Virus record (IMG/VR): IMGVR_UViG_3300029907_000366
Span: 1 to 21,252 of that record
Length of the DNA: 21,252 nt
From: a virus
Direction: 5' to 3' (one strand)
Below the pieces are notes generated by a model that saw only the letters and a list, made by a program, of their open reading frames with translations, was not told where the DNA came from and searched no databases. Made by a program: the position numbers and the translations under genes. Below, one piece after another: positions 6,408 through 13,871 of the stretch (position 1 is the stretch's first letter; every line of letters starts with the position of its first letter).

Positions 6408-6415
6408 GGAGCCGC

Positions 6416-8107
6416 ATGGGAATTTTCGCCGGACTACTCGAAGATCAGCGCCAATCACTGGCAGTTGAGCGCCGATCGAACCTCGAAAACCCGTCGGTCC
6501 CGCTCTCACTCGCCTCGTTTCTAGGCTGGCTTGGGGCCGGTGAACCCACGGCTTCGGGTGAAGTCATCAACGTCCAGACCGCCATGCAGGTCACCGATTT
6601 CTATATCGGCCTGCGCTGGCTTGCCCAGGCCGTCGCTTCGTCGCCTCTCGTCATCTATGAGCTGCAGGGAAACGGCACAAAAGAGCGCATCGATCACGAT
6701 CTGACGTGGATCCTCGCCAACGAGCCCAATGACGAGATGTCCGCGGTGCCTTTCTGGGAGTCGCAAGTCGGCGCCATGGCTTCCGCCGGCAACAGCTATG
6801 CGGAGATCATCCGCGACGGCGCAGCTCGCCCGCGCGGCCTCTATCCGCTCTCGCCTGGCGTCACCGAGCCGCGGCGCAACAAGAATGGCGTTCTTGAGTA
6901 TGTAACCCGCTCCGGAATGCAAACCGGCATCGAGCGCGTCATCGCCAAAGAAGACATGGTCCACTGCCCCCTGTTCTCTTTCGACGGGTTGAAAGGTTTC
7001 TCGCCAGTCACCTGCGCGCGGCAAACGCTCGGCCTGGCGCGGGCTACTGAGAAATTCGGTGCAAAGTTCTTTGGCAATGGCGCCATGCCGCTTTCCATCT
7101 TTACCCCGGAGGTGGGCAACAAGGTTACGCCCGATCAAGCCGCCGCGCTCAAAGAGTCTTTCGAGCGCAACTATGGCGGAGAAAATTCGCTGCGCACCGC
7201 CGTGCTCACTGGCGCGTTCAAGCTTCAATCGCTCGGCTTCTCTCCCGAGGATTGCCAGTTCATCCTCACCCAGGGTTTTACTCGTTCCCGCATCGCCGCC
7301 TTGCTCGGTCTTCCGCCTCACGTTATCGGAGACACAACCAGGCTCAGCAACAACAACCACGAAAATCAGACTCTGCAGCTTGTTACTGACACGCTGCGGC
7401 CCTACTGCAACCGCATTGAGAAAGAGCTGCTCCGCAAGCTCATGCCGCGCAGCGGCCCCAAGGCCTTCAAGTACGTTATCGAGTTCGATTTCACCGAGCG
7501 CCAGCGCGGCGATTTTGTCACCACGCAGCAGGGCTTTGCTCTGGGCCGCCAGTGGGGCTGGCTCTCCGCAAACGACGTCCGCCGCGCCCTGGGCCTCAAC
7601 CCTGGCGGTGCGGAGCTCGACATCTATCTGTCGCCGCTCAACATGCTTGACGCCAAGCAGGTCCTGCTCATGCCGCCACCCAGCGACGATAACGACGAAG
7701 CCGGCGCGGCGCTCGATGAAAGCCAGCGCACAGTTCTCGCCCGCTATGTCGTTCGCTATGGCAAGGCCTTTGTGCAAGCGTTCCAGGCCGCCGGCTCCGA
7801 TCTTGAAAGGCTCTCGGCCGAGTTGCAGCCCGTGGTCGCTCTCATCGCCGACGGCGCAATCCATCACGATCCCTTTGGGCCCCGTGATGATTCCGCCGGT
7901 CAACGCATCGCCGGCGAAGCTATCGCTGCCGTCATACGCCGCTTGAAGAAACGCGGAGCCGCCTGGATCTTCGACGTCAACATCTGCCGCGCGGAGTTCC
8001 GCCGCGTCATCCGCGCCATTCACATCCGCACCGCCCGCGAAAGCGCAGCCATCGTTGCTTCGCGGCAAATCGAACCTGAAACCGAGGAGGAAGAACATGG
8101 CGATTGA
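6416..8107 (+). CDS. Portal protein (HK97 gp3 family)
   Basis: 563 residues from ATG 6416, with AGGGAG four bases upstream. It forms the dodecameric DNA channel at one capsid vertex. Characteristic segments include the early VTDFYIGLRWLAQAVASSPL, the ILANEPNDEMSAVPFWESQV region, GNSYAEIIRD, and the stem/crown-linked QGFTRSRIAALLGLPPHVIG with LSNNNHENQTLQLVTDTLRP. Typical HK97 portals are about 400-450 residues; this one has a C-terminal extension after about residue 420 (Ala/Arg-rich helices ending EEEEHGD). The extension overlaps the start of the protease gene by 11 bases. Confidence 0.93.
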   Translation: MGIFAGLLEDQRQSLAVERRSNLENPSVPLSLASFLGWLGAGEPTASGEVINVQTAMQVTDFYIGLRWLAQAVASSPLVIYELQGNGTKERIDHDLTWILANEPNDEMSAVPFWESQVGAMASAGNSYAEIIRDGAARPRGLYPLSPGVTEPRRNKNGVLEYVTRSGMQTGIERVIAKEDMVHCPLFSFDGLKGFSPVTCARQTLGLARATEKFGAKFFGNGAMPLSIFTPEVGNKVTPDQAAALKESFERNYGGENSLRTAVLTGAFKLQSLGFSPEDCQFILTQGFTRSRIAALLGLPPHVIGDTTRLSNNNHENQTLQLVTDTLRPYCNRIEKELLRKLMPRSGPKAFKYVIEFDFTERQRGDFVTTQQGFALGRQWGWLSANDVRRALGLNPGGAELDIYLSPLNMLDAKQVLLMPPPSDDNDEAGAALDESQRTVLARYVVRYGKAFVQAFQAAGSDLERLSAELQPVVALIADGAIHHDPFGPRDDSAGQRIAGEAIAAVIRRLKKRGAAWIFDVNICRAEFRRVIRAIHIRTARESAAIVASRQIEPETEEEEHGD

Positions 8108-8831
8108 ACGCCGCTTCATCAAGGGCGCAAGCATCCGCGCCGTCAAGGGCGACAAGCCCGGCATCGCGGGCATTGGCGTTGTCTATGACCAGGTCTATGA
8201 CAATGGGTGGTTCAAGGAAGTGGTCAAGCCCGGCGCTTGCGCCCGCGTCCTCAGCGAGAGCCAGGACGTGCGCTGTCTCTTCAATCACGACGTCAACCAG
8301 GTCCTGGGCCGCACTAAATCCGGCACGCTCCGCCTGCAGGATTCCTCCGAAGGCTTTGGCTTCGATTGCGACACGGATCCGGCAACCAGCATCGGTGCCG
8401 ACGTCCGCTCCATGATCGAGCGCGGCGACGTCGACGGCTGCAGCTTCAGCTTCAACGTCCGCAAAGACACCTGGTCTGACGAGTTCGATGAGAACGGCCG
8501 TTATGTTTCCAGCACGCGGTCAATCGAAGACATCGACATGTTTGACGTCGGCCCCGTCACCTTTCCGGCCTACACGCAAACCAGCGTGGGCGCGCGTAGC
8601 GCCTGGCCGGATGGTGTGCCGGCAGAGCGCCGCAGCCACATTGAGCAGCTCCGCGCCGCGCCGATCCGCAGTAAGCGGGATGAAGGTTGCGAGTGCAACT
8701 GCGAGCCGTGCGACGCCGGCCGCTGTGAAGACTGCGACAACCCTGACTGCAGCGACGAAAACTGCCGTTGCGAAGGTTCGCGTTGCCGGTCGCTGTTGCT
8801 TCGCGCTCGTGCCCATATTCACGCCGCTTAG
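8097..8831 (+). CDS. HK97-family prohead protease with cysteine-rich tail
   Basis: 244 residues from ATG 8097, with GAGGAGG six bases upstream, overlapping the portal gene end. It is a peptidase U35/S78-type maturation protease that cleaves the capsid delta domain and scaffold. Visible landmarks are the N-terminal IAGIGVVYDQVYDN, the catalytic His64 in LFNHD, Ser116 in GCSFSF and the DVGPVTFPAY strand. After residue 195 comes a tail with ten Cys (198, 200, 202, 205, 210, 213, 218, 223, 225, 230), separated by acidic residues and CxC/CxxC spacing, which suggests metal binding. The HK97 protease lacks this tail. It may be removed by self-cleavage or act as a zinc module; its role is unknown. 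Confidence 0.92.
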   Translation: MAIERRFIKGASIRAVKGDKPGIAGIGVVYDQVYDNGWFKEVVKPGACARVLSESQDVRCLFNHDVNQVLGRTKSGTLRLQDSSEGFGFDCDTDPATSIGADVRSMIERGDVDGCSFSFNVRKDTWSDEFDENGRYVSSTRSIEDIDMFDVGPVTFPAYTQTSVGARSAWPDGVPAERRSHIEQLRAAPIRSKRDEGCECNCEPCDAGRCEDCDNPDCSDENCRCEGSRCRSLLLRARAHIHAA

Positions 8832-8852
8832 AGCCGCTTTCGAGGTGAGAAA

Positions 8853-9122
8853 ATGAATTCAAATATTCGTGTTTTCGATGTCCGACTCATGAAAATCTCG
8901 CGCGAACCTGCTCGCTTCTTGCCGCTTGAAATCGTAGTCATAGCTGATTCTTTTCCGCAGGCTGCTGAGGCGGCGGTGATTCGCGCAAACGATATTGTAA
9001 AAACTCGCGCCTTAAGCGGCGCGGCAGACAATACAGGCGTCGTTTTTGAAGGTTTCACTGTTGAGGATGTCTCCAGTATGACGGTGGTCCGCGAAAATGC
9101 AGCGCTCGCAAGGGGCGTCTGA
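8853..9122 (+). CDS. Small hypothetical protein between protease and capsid
   Basis: 89 residues from ATG 8853, with GAGGTG five bases upstream. The sequence mixes beta strands (IRVFDVRLMKI, LEIVVIADSF) and helix (PQAAEAAVIRANDIV), and ends NAALARGV. There is no signal peptide and no membrane segment. No family is recognised. The gene is more AT-rich than the protease and capsid genes that flank it, and its stop codon lies inside a heptamer repeat array, which suggests an insertion into the head module. The slot between protease and capsid sometimes holds a scaffold-like gene, but this capsid already has its own N-terminal delta domain. Confidence 0.6.
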   Translation: MNSNIRVFDVRLMKISREPARFLPLEIVVIADSFPQAAEAAVIRANDIVKTRALSGAADNTGVVFEGFTVEDVSSMTVVRENAALARGV

Positions 9123-9146
9123 CCATTGATCACTGACAACTGTTTT
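9119..9146. repeat. Heptamer repeat array 3
   Basis: Units CTGACCA, TTGATCA, CTGACAA, CTGTTTT in 7-bp phase. It contains the stop of the small gene upstream and opens the 151-bp gap before the capsid gene. I see no gene in the rest of the gap. Confidence 0.75.
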
Positions 9147-9273
9147 TCGTTTCCGTTGCGGCCCAGCGCCGCTGCCTTCAAGGGCAATCGGATGCGTACG
9201 TCTTCCTGGCAACGGCCGCGCCGCCAACAGGTCAACCGCAACTTTCAACCCAGTTTTTCCGGGAGGAAAAGCA

Positions 9274-10629
9274 ATGGCTATACAGGAACTCAAACTGAAG
9301 CGCGGCCAGCTCGGCACGGAAGCCAGCCGCCTGGCGGCGGAGTCAACCAAGCTTGCAACTAAGGTGGGCCGCTCCGTAGATGAAGTCGCAAAAGCGAAGG
9401 AGCTTCGCACGCAAGCCACTGTCATGCTCGACGAGGCTGACACCATCACCGAGCAGATCACCCTGCTCGAACGCAGCGCATCCCTCGAAGAGCGCAATGG
9501 TCGCATTAACCCGTCGCCCCGCCCCAACCCGGGCACTGAAGAGCCTGCGGCGCGCACCGATGCGGCGGCCTCCAGGCTGCTCACCAACGCGGTTGAGGTC
9601 TATCTCCGCTTCGGTGAGCAGGGCGTGGAAAAGATGTGCACGCAAGAAGAGCGGGCCGCTTTCAAGGGTGGCCGCCGCGATGCGCCTGTCCGCCACATCG
9701 TTATTGGCGGCGAGCGTCGCGACATCACGGAGGGTGGCACTGGCGCTTATATCGTGCCGCAGGAGTTCTATCCGGAACTCATCTCCGGTAAAAAGTTCGT
9801 TGGCAACCTGGTTGGCAGCGTCCGCAAAAAGGTCACCGCGGGCAATGGCGCGCCCATGAAGATCGGCCTGGAGAACGACACCGCGAATTCCATCGTCATC
9901 ATGACGGAGGATACGGATGTCACCGAGACCGATCCAACCCTTAGCGGTTTCACTGGGTCGACCGACACCGGGGCGACGCTCATCAAGGTTTCCAGGCAAG
10001 AGCTTGCGGATTCGGGCTTCAACCTTGTTTCGATCTTCCGCGATCGGCTCACCAAGCGCTATGCCCGTGGCCTTGAGAACTTCATCGCCAATGGTGACGG
10101 CGCAAATGTCCAGTCGTTGCTCAGCACTTCCGTTACCGGTGCGCCATTTGCAGGCAGTTCCGGCACCACCTTCGGTACGGACACCTTCAACATCACCGCA
10201 ACCAACGCGGGCCCCGGGTACGCGGACTTCAATGCCTGTGAAGGTCTCCTGGATCCGGTCTATGAGCCGAACGCCGCGTGGTTCATGCACAAGTCCACCC
10301 GCGTCTACGTGGCAGGGCTTCTCGATACCCTGAACCGTCCGCTCTTCCAGCCCAACCCGCAAAGCGGCATGCTTGACCAGATCCTGGGCTATCCCATCAA
10401 GCTCACCGCATACTATCCCATCGCCACCACGGCCGGAGCCAACGCAGTTACCTTCGGCGATCACGAGGAAGGCTACCTGCTCCGCACCGATGGCGACCTG
10501 GTTGTCCAACGGCTTGACGAGCGCTTCGCCACACAGTTGATGGTTGGGTTCCTGGCTTACACCCGTTTTGGCGGCTACATCACCAACCCGGGTACCAATC
10601 CCATCGTGGGCATGCAGACGCACTCCTAA
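9274..10629 (+). CDS. Major capsid protein (HK97 gp5 family)
   Basis: 451 residues from ATG 9274, with GGGAGG seven bases upstream. Residues about 1-75 are a helical, coiled-coil delta domain (LAAESTKLATKVGRSVDEVA) that acts as an internal scaffold and is normally removed by the prohead protease, probably in the Pro/Ala-rich stretch at about 80-105. The mature part shows the HK97 fold signature: GGTGAYIVPQEFYPELI, the A-domain and spine region, AWFMHKSTRVYVAGLLDTLN, ILGYPIKLTAYYPIA and the C-terminal GYLLRTDGDLVVQRLDERFA. Length is somewhat over HK97 gp5 (385). Whether it cross-links cannot be judged from sequence alone. Confidence 0.95.
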   Translation: MAIQELKLKRGQLGTEASRLAAESTKLATKVGRSVDEVAKAKELRTQATVMLDEADTITEQITLLERSASLEERNGRINPSPRPNPGTEEPAARTDAAASRLLTNAVEVYLRFGEQGVEKMCTQEERAAFKGGRRDAPVRHIVIGGERRDITEGGTGAYIVPQEFYPELISGKKFVGNLVGSVRKKVTAGNGAPMKIGLENDTANSIVIMTEDTDVTETDPTLSGFTGSTDTGATLIKVSRQELADSGFNLVSIFRDRLTKRYARGLENFIANGDGANVQSLLSTSVTGAPFAGSSGTTFGTDTFNITATNAGPGYADFNACEGLLDPVYEPNAAWFMHKSTRVYVAGLLDTLNRPLFQPNPQSGMLDQILGYPIKLTAYYPIATTAGANAVTFGDHEEGYLLRTDGDLVVQRLDERFATQLMVGFLAYTRFGGYITNPGTNPIVGMQTHS

Positions 10630-10641
10630 GCAGTTGTCATC

Positions 10642-10671
10642 GCAGCCACTGGCTACCGGGCTGGTGGCTGC
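10642..10671 (+). terminator. Hairpin after the capsid gene, possible weak terminator
   Basis: GCAGCCAC (10642-10649) pairs with GTGGCTGC (10664-10671), and two wobble pairs plus one C-G extend the stem. No T run follows, so it could equally protect the abundant capsid transcript from decay from the 3' end. Confidence 0.4.
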
Positions 10672-10674
10672 TCT

Positions 10675-10716
10675 CTGACCACTGATCTCTGAAAACTGGC
10701 AACTGACAACTCGTTC
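10675..10716. repeat. Heptamer repeat array 4
   Basis: Units CTGACCA, CTGATCT, CTGAAAA, CTGGCAA, CTGACAA, CTCGTTC in phase. It fills the space between the post-capsid hairpin and the ribosome site of the next gene. Confidence 0.8.
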
Positions 10717-10731
10717 ACTGGAGGTGAACTC

Positions 10732-11190
10732 ATGTCGCACACCACCACGCTCTCCAACCTCAACGTCGCGGTTCCCGCCACTGGCGCGCCTGACTACGGC
10801 GGCGGGGCAACGGATTTTGCGTTGCTTTGCCTCGCGCTTATCGCCATCAACTCGGGCTTCTTCGGCGCAGCCAAGTACACCGCCGCTGGCGCCATCGCTG
10901 TTCCGGCTGTCGGCACCGCCACGGCCTTCCTGAAGGCTGGCTCCGCGGCCGCAATGACTCTTGCCGCTCCGGTAACCGGTGCGCCCAGCGCCGGCGGCCA
11001 GGACGGCGTTAACCTCACCATCATCGCGGAAGATGCCTACGCGTACACCGTCACCACGCCCGCCAACGGCATTGTTGGCTCCAAGCACGTCGCCACATGG
11101 ACCGCCGCGGTCGGCAACAGTATCGACCTGGTCGCTCAGGGCGGTGCATGGTGGCCGGCGGGTACGCCTGCCGGAGTCGCCCTCACCTAA
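10732..11190 (+). CDS. Probable capsid decoration protein
   Basis: 152 residues from ATG 10732, with GGAGGTG five bases upstream. It is rich in Ala, Gly, Thr and Val, has no signal peptide and reads as mostly beta (AAMTLAAPVTGA, DGVNLTIIAEDAYAYTVTTP, SKHVATWTAAVGNSIDLVAQ), ending near GGAWWPAGT. Small beta proteins encoded right after the major capsid gene are commonly cement or decoration proteins that bind the mature shell. Position, size and strong ribosome site fit that; no specific family is recognised, so the function is inferred mainly from context. Confidence 0.6.
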   Translation: MSHTTTLSNLNVAVPATGAPDYGGGATDFALLCLALIAINSGFFGAAKYTAAGAIAVPAVGTATAFLKAGSAAAMTLAAPVTGAPSAGGQDGVNLTIIAEDAYAYTVTTPANGIVGSKHVATWTAAVGNSIDLVAQGGAWWPAGTPAGVALT

Positions 11191-11253
11191 ACTGCACAGA
11201 TTTTCTTCCGCCGGGGCGGTCCTGTTGCCGGGGCTGCTCCGGTTCTTTTCGAA

Positions 11254-11288
11254 CTGTTATCTGTAACTTGCCATCTGCCATCTGGTGC
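11254..11288. repeat. Heptamer repeat array 5
   Basis: Units CTGTTAT, CTGTAAC, TTGCCAT, CTGCCAT, CTGGTGC in phase. It reaches to within three bases of the next start codon and takes the place where a ribosome binding site would be. Confidence 0.7.
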
Positions 11289-11291
11289 CTC

Positions 11292-11477
11292 ATGAAGACA
11301 TCTATCGTCATCGCCGCTGATAACTTTCGTCCTGCAGGCTGCCTGCGCCCGGCGATCCCCGGCGAGGTTCTTTATCCACCCGCCGCGATCGCCAAGCAGC
11401 TCGTCAAAGACGGCCTCGCCATCCCCGCAAAGCGCGCCCCTGAGTTTGCAGTCCGTAAGCCGAAGGAATCTCGCTAA
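11292..11477 (+). CDS. Small head-region protein, hypothetical
   Basis: 61 residues from ATG 11292. The pattern VIAADNFRPAGCLRP, PGEVLYPPAAIAKQLVKDGL, then a basic tail resembles the small proteins found between capsid and connector genes in many tailed phages, with a short beta segment and a helix carrying AxxLVxxGLA. No function is established. No Shine-Dalgarno sequence is visible because the heptamer array abuts the start, so translation may be weak. The stop is immediately followed by the ATG of the connector gene. Confidence 0.55.
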   Translation: MKTSIVIAADNFRPAGCLRPAIPGEVLYPPAAIAKQLVKDGLAIPAKRAPEFAVRKPKESR

Positions 11478-12383
11478 ATGGCTCTTAACGTCCAACAACT
11501 GGCCGGCCCGCTCATCGAGCCCATCACGCTCGCTCAGATGCATGCGCAGTGCCGCGTAGACGCGAGCTTCACGGGGGATGACTCACTCTTCGCCATCTAT
11601 GGCCCTGCGGCGCGCCAGGTAGCGGAAAAGGTCACTCGCCGCGCCTTCTTCAATCAGACCTGGCAGCGCACTCTGGACAACTTTCCCATCGCCGGCAGCT
11701 TTGATTACACATCTTCGCCCGCCGATCGGTGGAACGCGCCCACCTATGGCGCTCTCTGGAACCGCCTCGCCATCGACCTGCCTAAGGGCCGCGCGCTGGC
11801 AATCAACTCCATCGGATACGTCGACGGTAACGGCAACCCGCAGACTTTGTCGGCTTCGTCCTATTCTCCCGATCTCAGCGGCGACGTGCCGCGGCTCTTT
11901 CCCGCGCAGATCTCCAGCGGCGGCCAGGTGTGGCCCTTCACCGGCGTCTATCAGCCTGGCAGCGTCAACATCCAGTGGCAGGCCGGCAGCTACGTGCAAA
12001 AGGTTACTGAAACTTTTACAGTGCCATCGAGCCCCGGTCCTTACGTCTACAACCTTCTGCAGCCCGGCGTCACTGGCGGCATCGCCGTCTCTACCACCGG
12101 GGGCACGCCGGTCCCAGTTTCTGGCTGGTCTGCCACCTATCCCGGGGTCGGCACAACCTCTGTTCTCACGCTTCCCTCCGCACAGGCCGGCGCAACGCTC
12201 TCTGTCACCTACTACGTCGCTAACACGCCGGCTAACGTCCTGGTGGCCTTGCTCATGCTCGTTGCTCACTTCTACCGCAACCCTGAGGCCACCACGGACC
12301 TCGAAATGAAAGACCTGCCCTTCGGTGTGCAGGCGCTGCTCGGCTCTGAAGTCATAGAGTGGACGGATTACCGCCCATGCTGA
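11478..12383 (+). CDS. Head-tail connector (gp6-like) with an inserted beta segment
   Basis: 301 residues. The N-terminal part (LIEPITLAQMHAQCRVDASF, DDSLFAIYGPAARQVAEKVT, NQTWQRTLDNFP) and the end (ANVLVALLMLVAHFYRNPEA, LPFGVQALLGS) match the gp6-like adaptor that docks on the portal ring. The core then gives IDLPKGRALAINSIGYVDGN and a WPFTGVYQPGSVNIQWQAGS strand pair. Residues about 172-248, lying between that strand pair and the final helix, are a Thr/Ser/Gly/Pro-rich beta stretch absent from ordinary members of about 100-220 residues. It may fold as an Ig-like or other exposed domain. Start ATG 11478 follows the previous stop directly. Confidence 0.85.
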   Translation: MALNVQQLAGPLIEPITLAQMHAQCRVDASFTGDDSLFAIYGPAARQVAEKVTRRAFFNQTWQRTLDNFPIAGSFDYTSSPADRWNAPTYGALWNRLAIDLPKGRALAINSIGYVDGNGNPQTLSASSYSPDLSGDVPRLFPAQISSGGQVWPFTGVYQPGSVNIQWQAGSYVQKVTETFTVPSSPGPYVYNLLQPGVTGGIAVSTTGGTPVPVSGWSATYPGVGTTSVLTLPSAQAGATLSVTYYVANTPANVLVALLMLVAHFYRNPEATTDLEMKDLPFGVQALLGSEVIEWTDYRPC

Positions 12384-12748
12384 GGCAATCTGTTCTCAAC
12401 CCCTCTATCCGTGCGGGCGAACTCACCCGCCAGGTCAGCTTCGCGCATGTCAGCGTCGCGCAAGACGGCAGCGGGCAGCCCATCAACACCTGGTCCAACT
12501 ACCTCACCACGCGCGCCAAGATGGAGAACTTGAGCGGCCAGCAGCTCTATCAGTCTGACAGCTTCACCGCGCAGGGCATCTGGCGCATTACGCTTCACTA
12601 TCACGCCGGCATCGTCTCGGGCGATCGCTGCTTCTACGCGCCATCCACCGGCACGCCGCACACCTTCGATGTGCAACTCGTCAATGACATCCTCGAACGT
12701 CACCGCGTCCTTCAACTCACCTGCCTTGAAATCGACGGGAGCAGCTAG
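12377..12748 (+). CDS. Head-tail joining (head closure) protein
   Basis: 123 residues from ATG 12377, overlapping the connector gene by seven bases; GTG 12359 is an alternative start. The layout GELTRQVSFAHVSVAQDGSG, W-x-N-Y-x-T-x-A, METLSG-like ENLSGQQLYQSDSFTAQG, WRITLHYHAGI and a final VNDILERHRVLQLTCLEID matches the Phage_H_T_join beta-barrel family (SPP1 gp16-like). It seals the connector and provides the docking surface for the tail. Length is normal for the family. Confidence 0.85.
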   Translation: MLRQSVLNPSIRAGELTRQVSFAHVSVAQDGSGQPINTWSNYLTTRAKMENLSGQQLYQSDSFTAQGIWRITLHYHAGIVSGDRCFYAPSTGTPHTFDVQLVNDILERHRVLQLTCLEIDGSS

Positions 12749-12750
12749 CC

Positions 12751-13212
12751 ATGATCGAGGTCGGCATCGGTCAACTCATCGGCGGCTACGCGCAGGGACT
12801 GCCCGCCATCAAGACGCAGCAGCTGCAGGCCGTCAACGCGCTCATCGGCACCCGCTTCTATCCGGTGGTCCTCCCGGAGAATCCAACCTGGCCCTGCGCC
12901 AGCTATCAGCTCATCTCTGACACGCCGGGTTATACGCTCTCCGGTCCGTCGGGGCTTGATGTCAAACGCATCCAGATCGACGCCTGGTCGGGCGGTCCAA
13001 CCAACGCCAGCTTTCTAGTCGCTAAACAAATCGCTCTCGCCATCCGGCTTCTGCTCGCCGGGTCTAAATCAACTCCATACTTCGCCGGCAAGCTTCCAGA
13101 CGGCAGCCGTGTTGCCGCCATCCTTGTTGCGGGCTCGCATGACAGTTTCGAGCAGGACGCCCGCGCCTACCGCAGCTCCGTGGATTACATGATCCACTTC
13201 TACCCCGCGTAA
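12751..13212 (+). CDS. Tail terminator / tail completion protein (DUF3168-like)
   Basis: 153 residues from ATG 12751. The N-terminal helix leads to IGTRFYPVVLPENPTWPCAS, YQLISDTPGYTLSGPSGLDV, then KRIQIDAWSGGPTNASFLVA and a C-terminal strand SVDYMIHFYPA. This is the DUF3168-like pattern (gp17/tail-terminator type) in which a short alpha/beta protein caps the tail tube and joins it to the head. The position between head closure and the major tail protein is the canonical one. Similarity is by pattern; a more specific assignment is not possible. Confidence 0.75.
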   Translation: MIEVGIGQLIGGYAQGLPAIKTQQLQAVNALIGTRFYPVVLPENPTWPCASYQLISDTPGYTLSGPSGLDVKRIQIDAWSGGPTNASFLVAKQIALAIRLLLAGSKSTPYFAGKLPDGSRVAAILVAGSHDSFEQDARAYRSSVDYMIHFYPA

Positions 13213-13225
13213 CCTGGTGGGCCTT

Positions 13226-13260
13226 CACTGTCCACTAATTGCTAACCACTAACCACTGAT
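13226..13260. repeat. Heptamer repeat array 6
   Basis: Units CACTGTC, CACTAAT, TGCTAAC, CACTAAC, CACTGAT in phase. The last unit runs into the left arm of the hairpin over the ribosome binding site of the major tail gene. Confidence 0.8.
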
Positions 13261-13276
13261 TTTCCGGAGGAAAATC
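13258..13276 (+). promoter_or_regulatory. Hairpin enclosing the ribosome binding site of the major tail gene
   Basis: GATTTTCC (13258-13265) pairs with GGAAAATC (13269-13276), with the three bases GGA as loop. The Shine-Dalgarno sequence GGAGG (13266-13270) spans the loop and top of the stem, two to eight bases before ATG 13279. The fold could limit or time translation of the tail tube protein. Confidence 0.6.
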
Positions 13277-13278
13277 CT

Positions 13279-13803
13279 ATGACCATCACCGCCCAGACTC
13301 AGGAAGGCATGGGCTCGCTTATTGCCATCGGAACGCAGGGCGGCTCGCCCACCTACACGCAGATCGGCGGCAACACGGAGATTGAGCCGCCCCAGCCCAA
13401 GTGGGGTAAGGAAGATGTCACCACGCTGCCCATCGGCGCCAGCGGCACCACGCCGCCCACCCTCACCGGAGCCAGCTTCCTCCGCAAGTTCCTCAAGACG
13501 CTGCAGGATGGCGGCGAGCCCAAGCTTACCGGCTTCTGGCAATCGGGCGACCCCGGCCAGATCGCGCTCTATGCGGCTTACAATCAGCCCTCGAACTCCA
13601 CTTACGGATCCGTCTACCCTTTCAAGATCATCCTGCCGGTGAACCTGGCCGGTGGCCAGCTCACAACCGGGGACACTCTCACTTTCAGCGCCCATGTTAT
13701 GGAGTTCGCCATGGGCAAGGCTGAACCTGGCAAGCCCGTCCCCTATTCCGCCGCGCTACAGGTGGATGGCTCCGTCGCACCCACTTACACGGAAGGCAGC
13801 TAA
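13279..13803 (+). CDS. Major tail (tube) protein
   Basis: 174 residues from ATG 13279, with GGAGGA eight bases upstream inside a hairpin. The sequence is mostly beta with landmarks of the tail tube family: an early QEGMGSLIAIG, GNTEIEPPQPKWGKEDVTTL, a loop PPTLTGASFLRKFLKTLQDG, then PFKIILPVNLAGGQLTTGDT and LTFSAHVMEFAMG strands. Proteins of this type stack as hexameric rings around the tape measure. The length is in the normal range, with no extra Ig domain. Gene order (after tail terminator) supports the call. It closes the head-tail joining module before the accessory cassette. Confidence 0.8.
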   Translation: MTITAQTQEGMGSLIAIGTQGGSPTYTQIGGNTEIEPPQPKWGKEDVTTLPIGASGTTPPTLTGASFLRKFLKTLQDGGEPKLTGFWQSGDPGQIALYAAYNQPSNSTYGSVYPFKIILPVNLAGGQLTTGDTLTFSAHVMEFAMGKAEPGKPVPYSAALQVDGSVAPTYTEGS

Positions 13804-13844
13804 CGGAAAATAGCCGCGGTTTGCGGTAACGCTTCCAGGGCCGC

Positions 13845-13853
13845 TGTTATACT
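13845..13853 (+). promoter_or_regulatory. Extended -10 promoter of accessory gene 1
   Basis: TG-T-TATACT (13845-13853) is an extended -10 element 10 bases before GGAGG of the exported-protein gene, implying a very short leader. CCAGGGC (13835-13841) and GCCCTGG (13858-13864) form a 7-bp inverted repeat around it, which could be an operator. No good -35 is seen. Confidence 0.65.
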
Positions 13854-13871
13854 GGCTGCCCTGGAGGGGTC

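Noticed and set aside
6521-8173. Long open frame of 550 codons on the - strand
   Set aside because: It is antisense to the portal and protease genes, both clearly real; the composition reflects reversed codons.
9343-11088. Long open frame of 581 codons on the - strand
   Set aside because: It lies opposite the capsid and decoration genes, has no recognisable protein pattern, and arises from the third-position C bias of the genes on the + strand.
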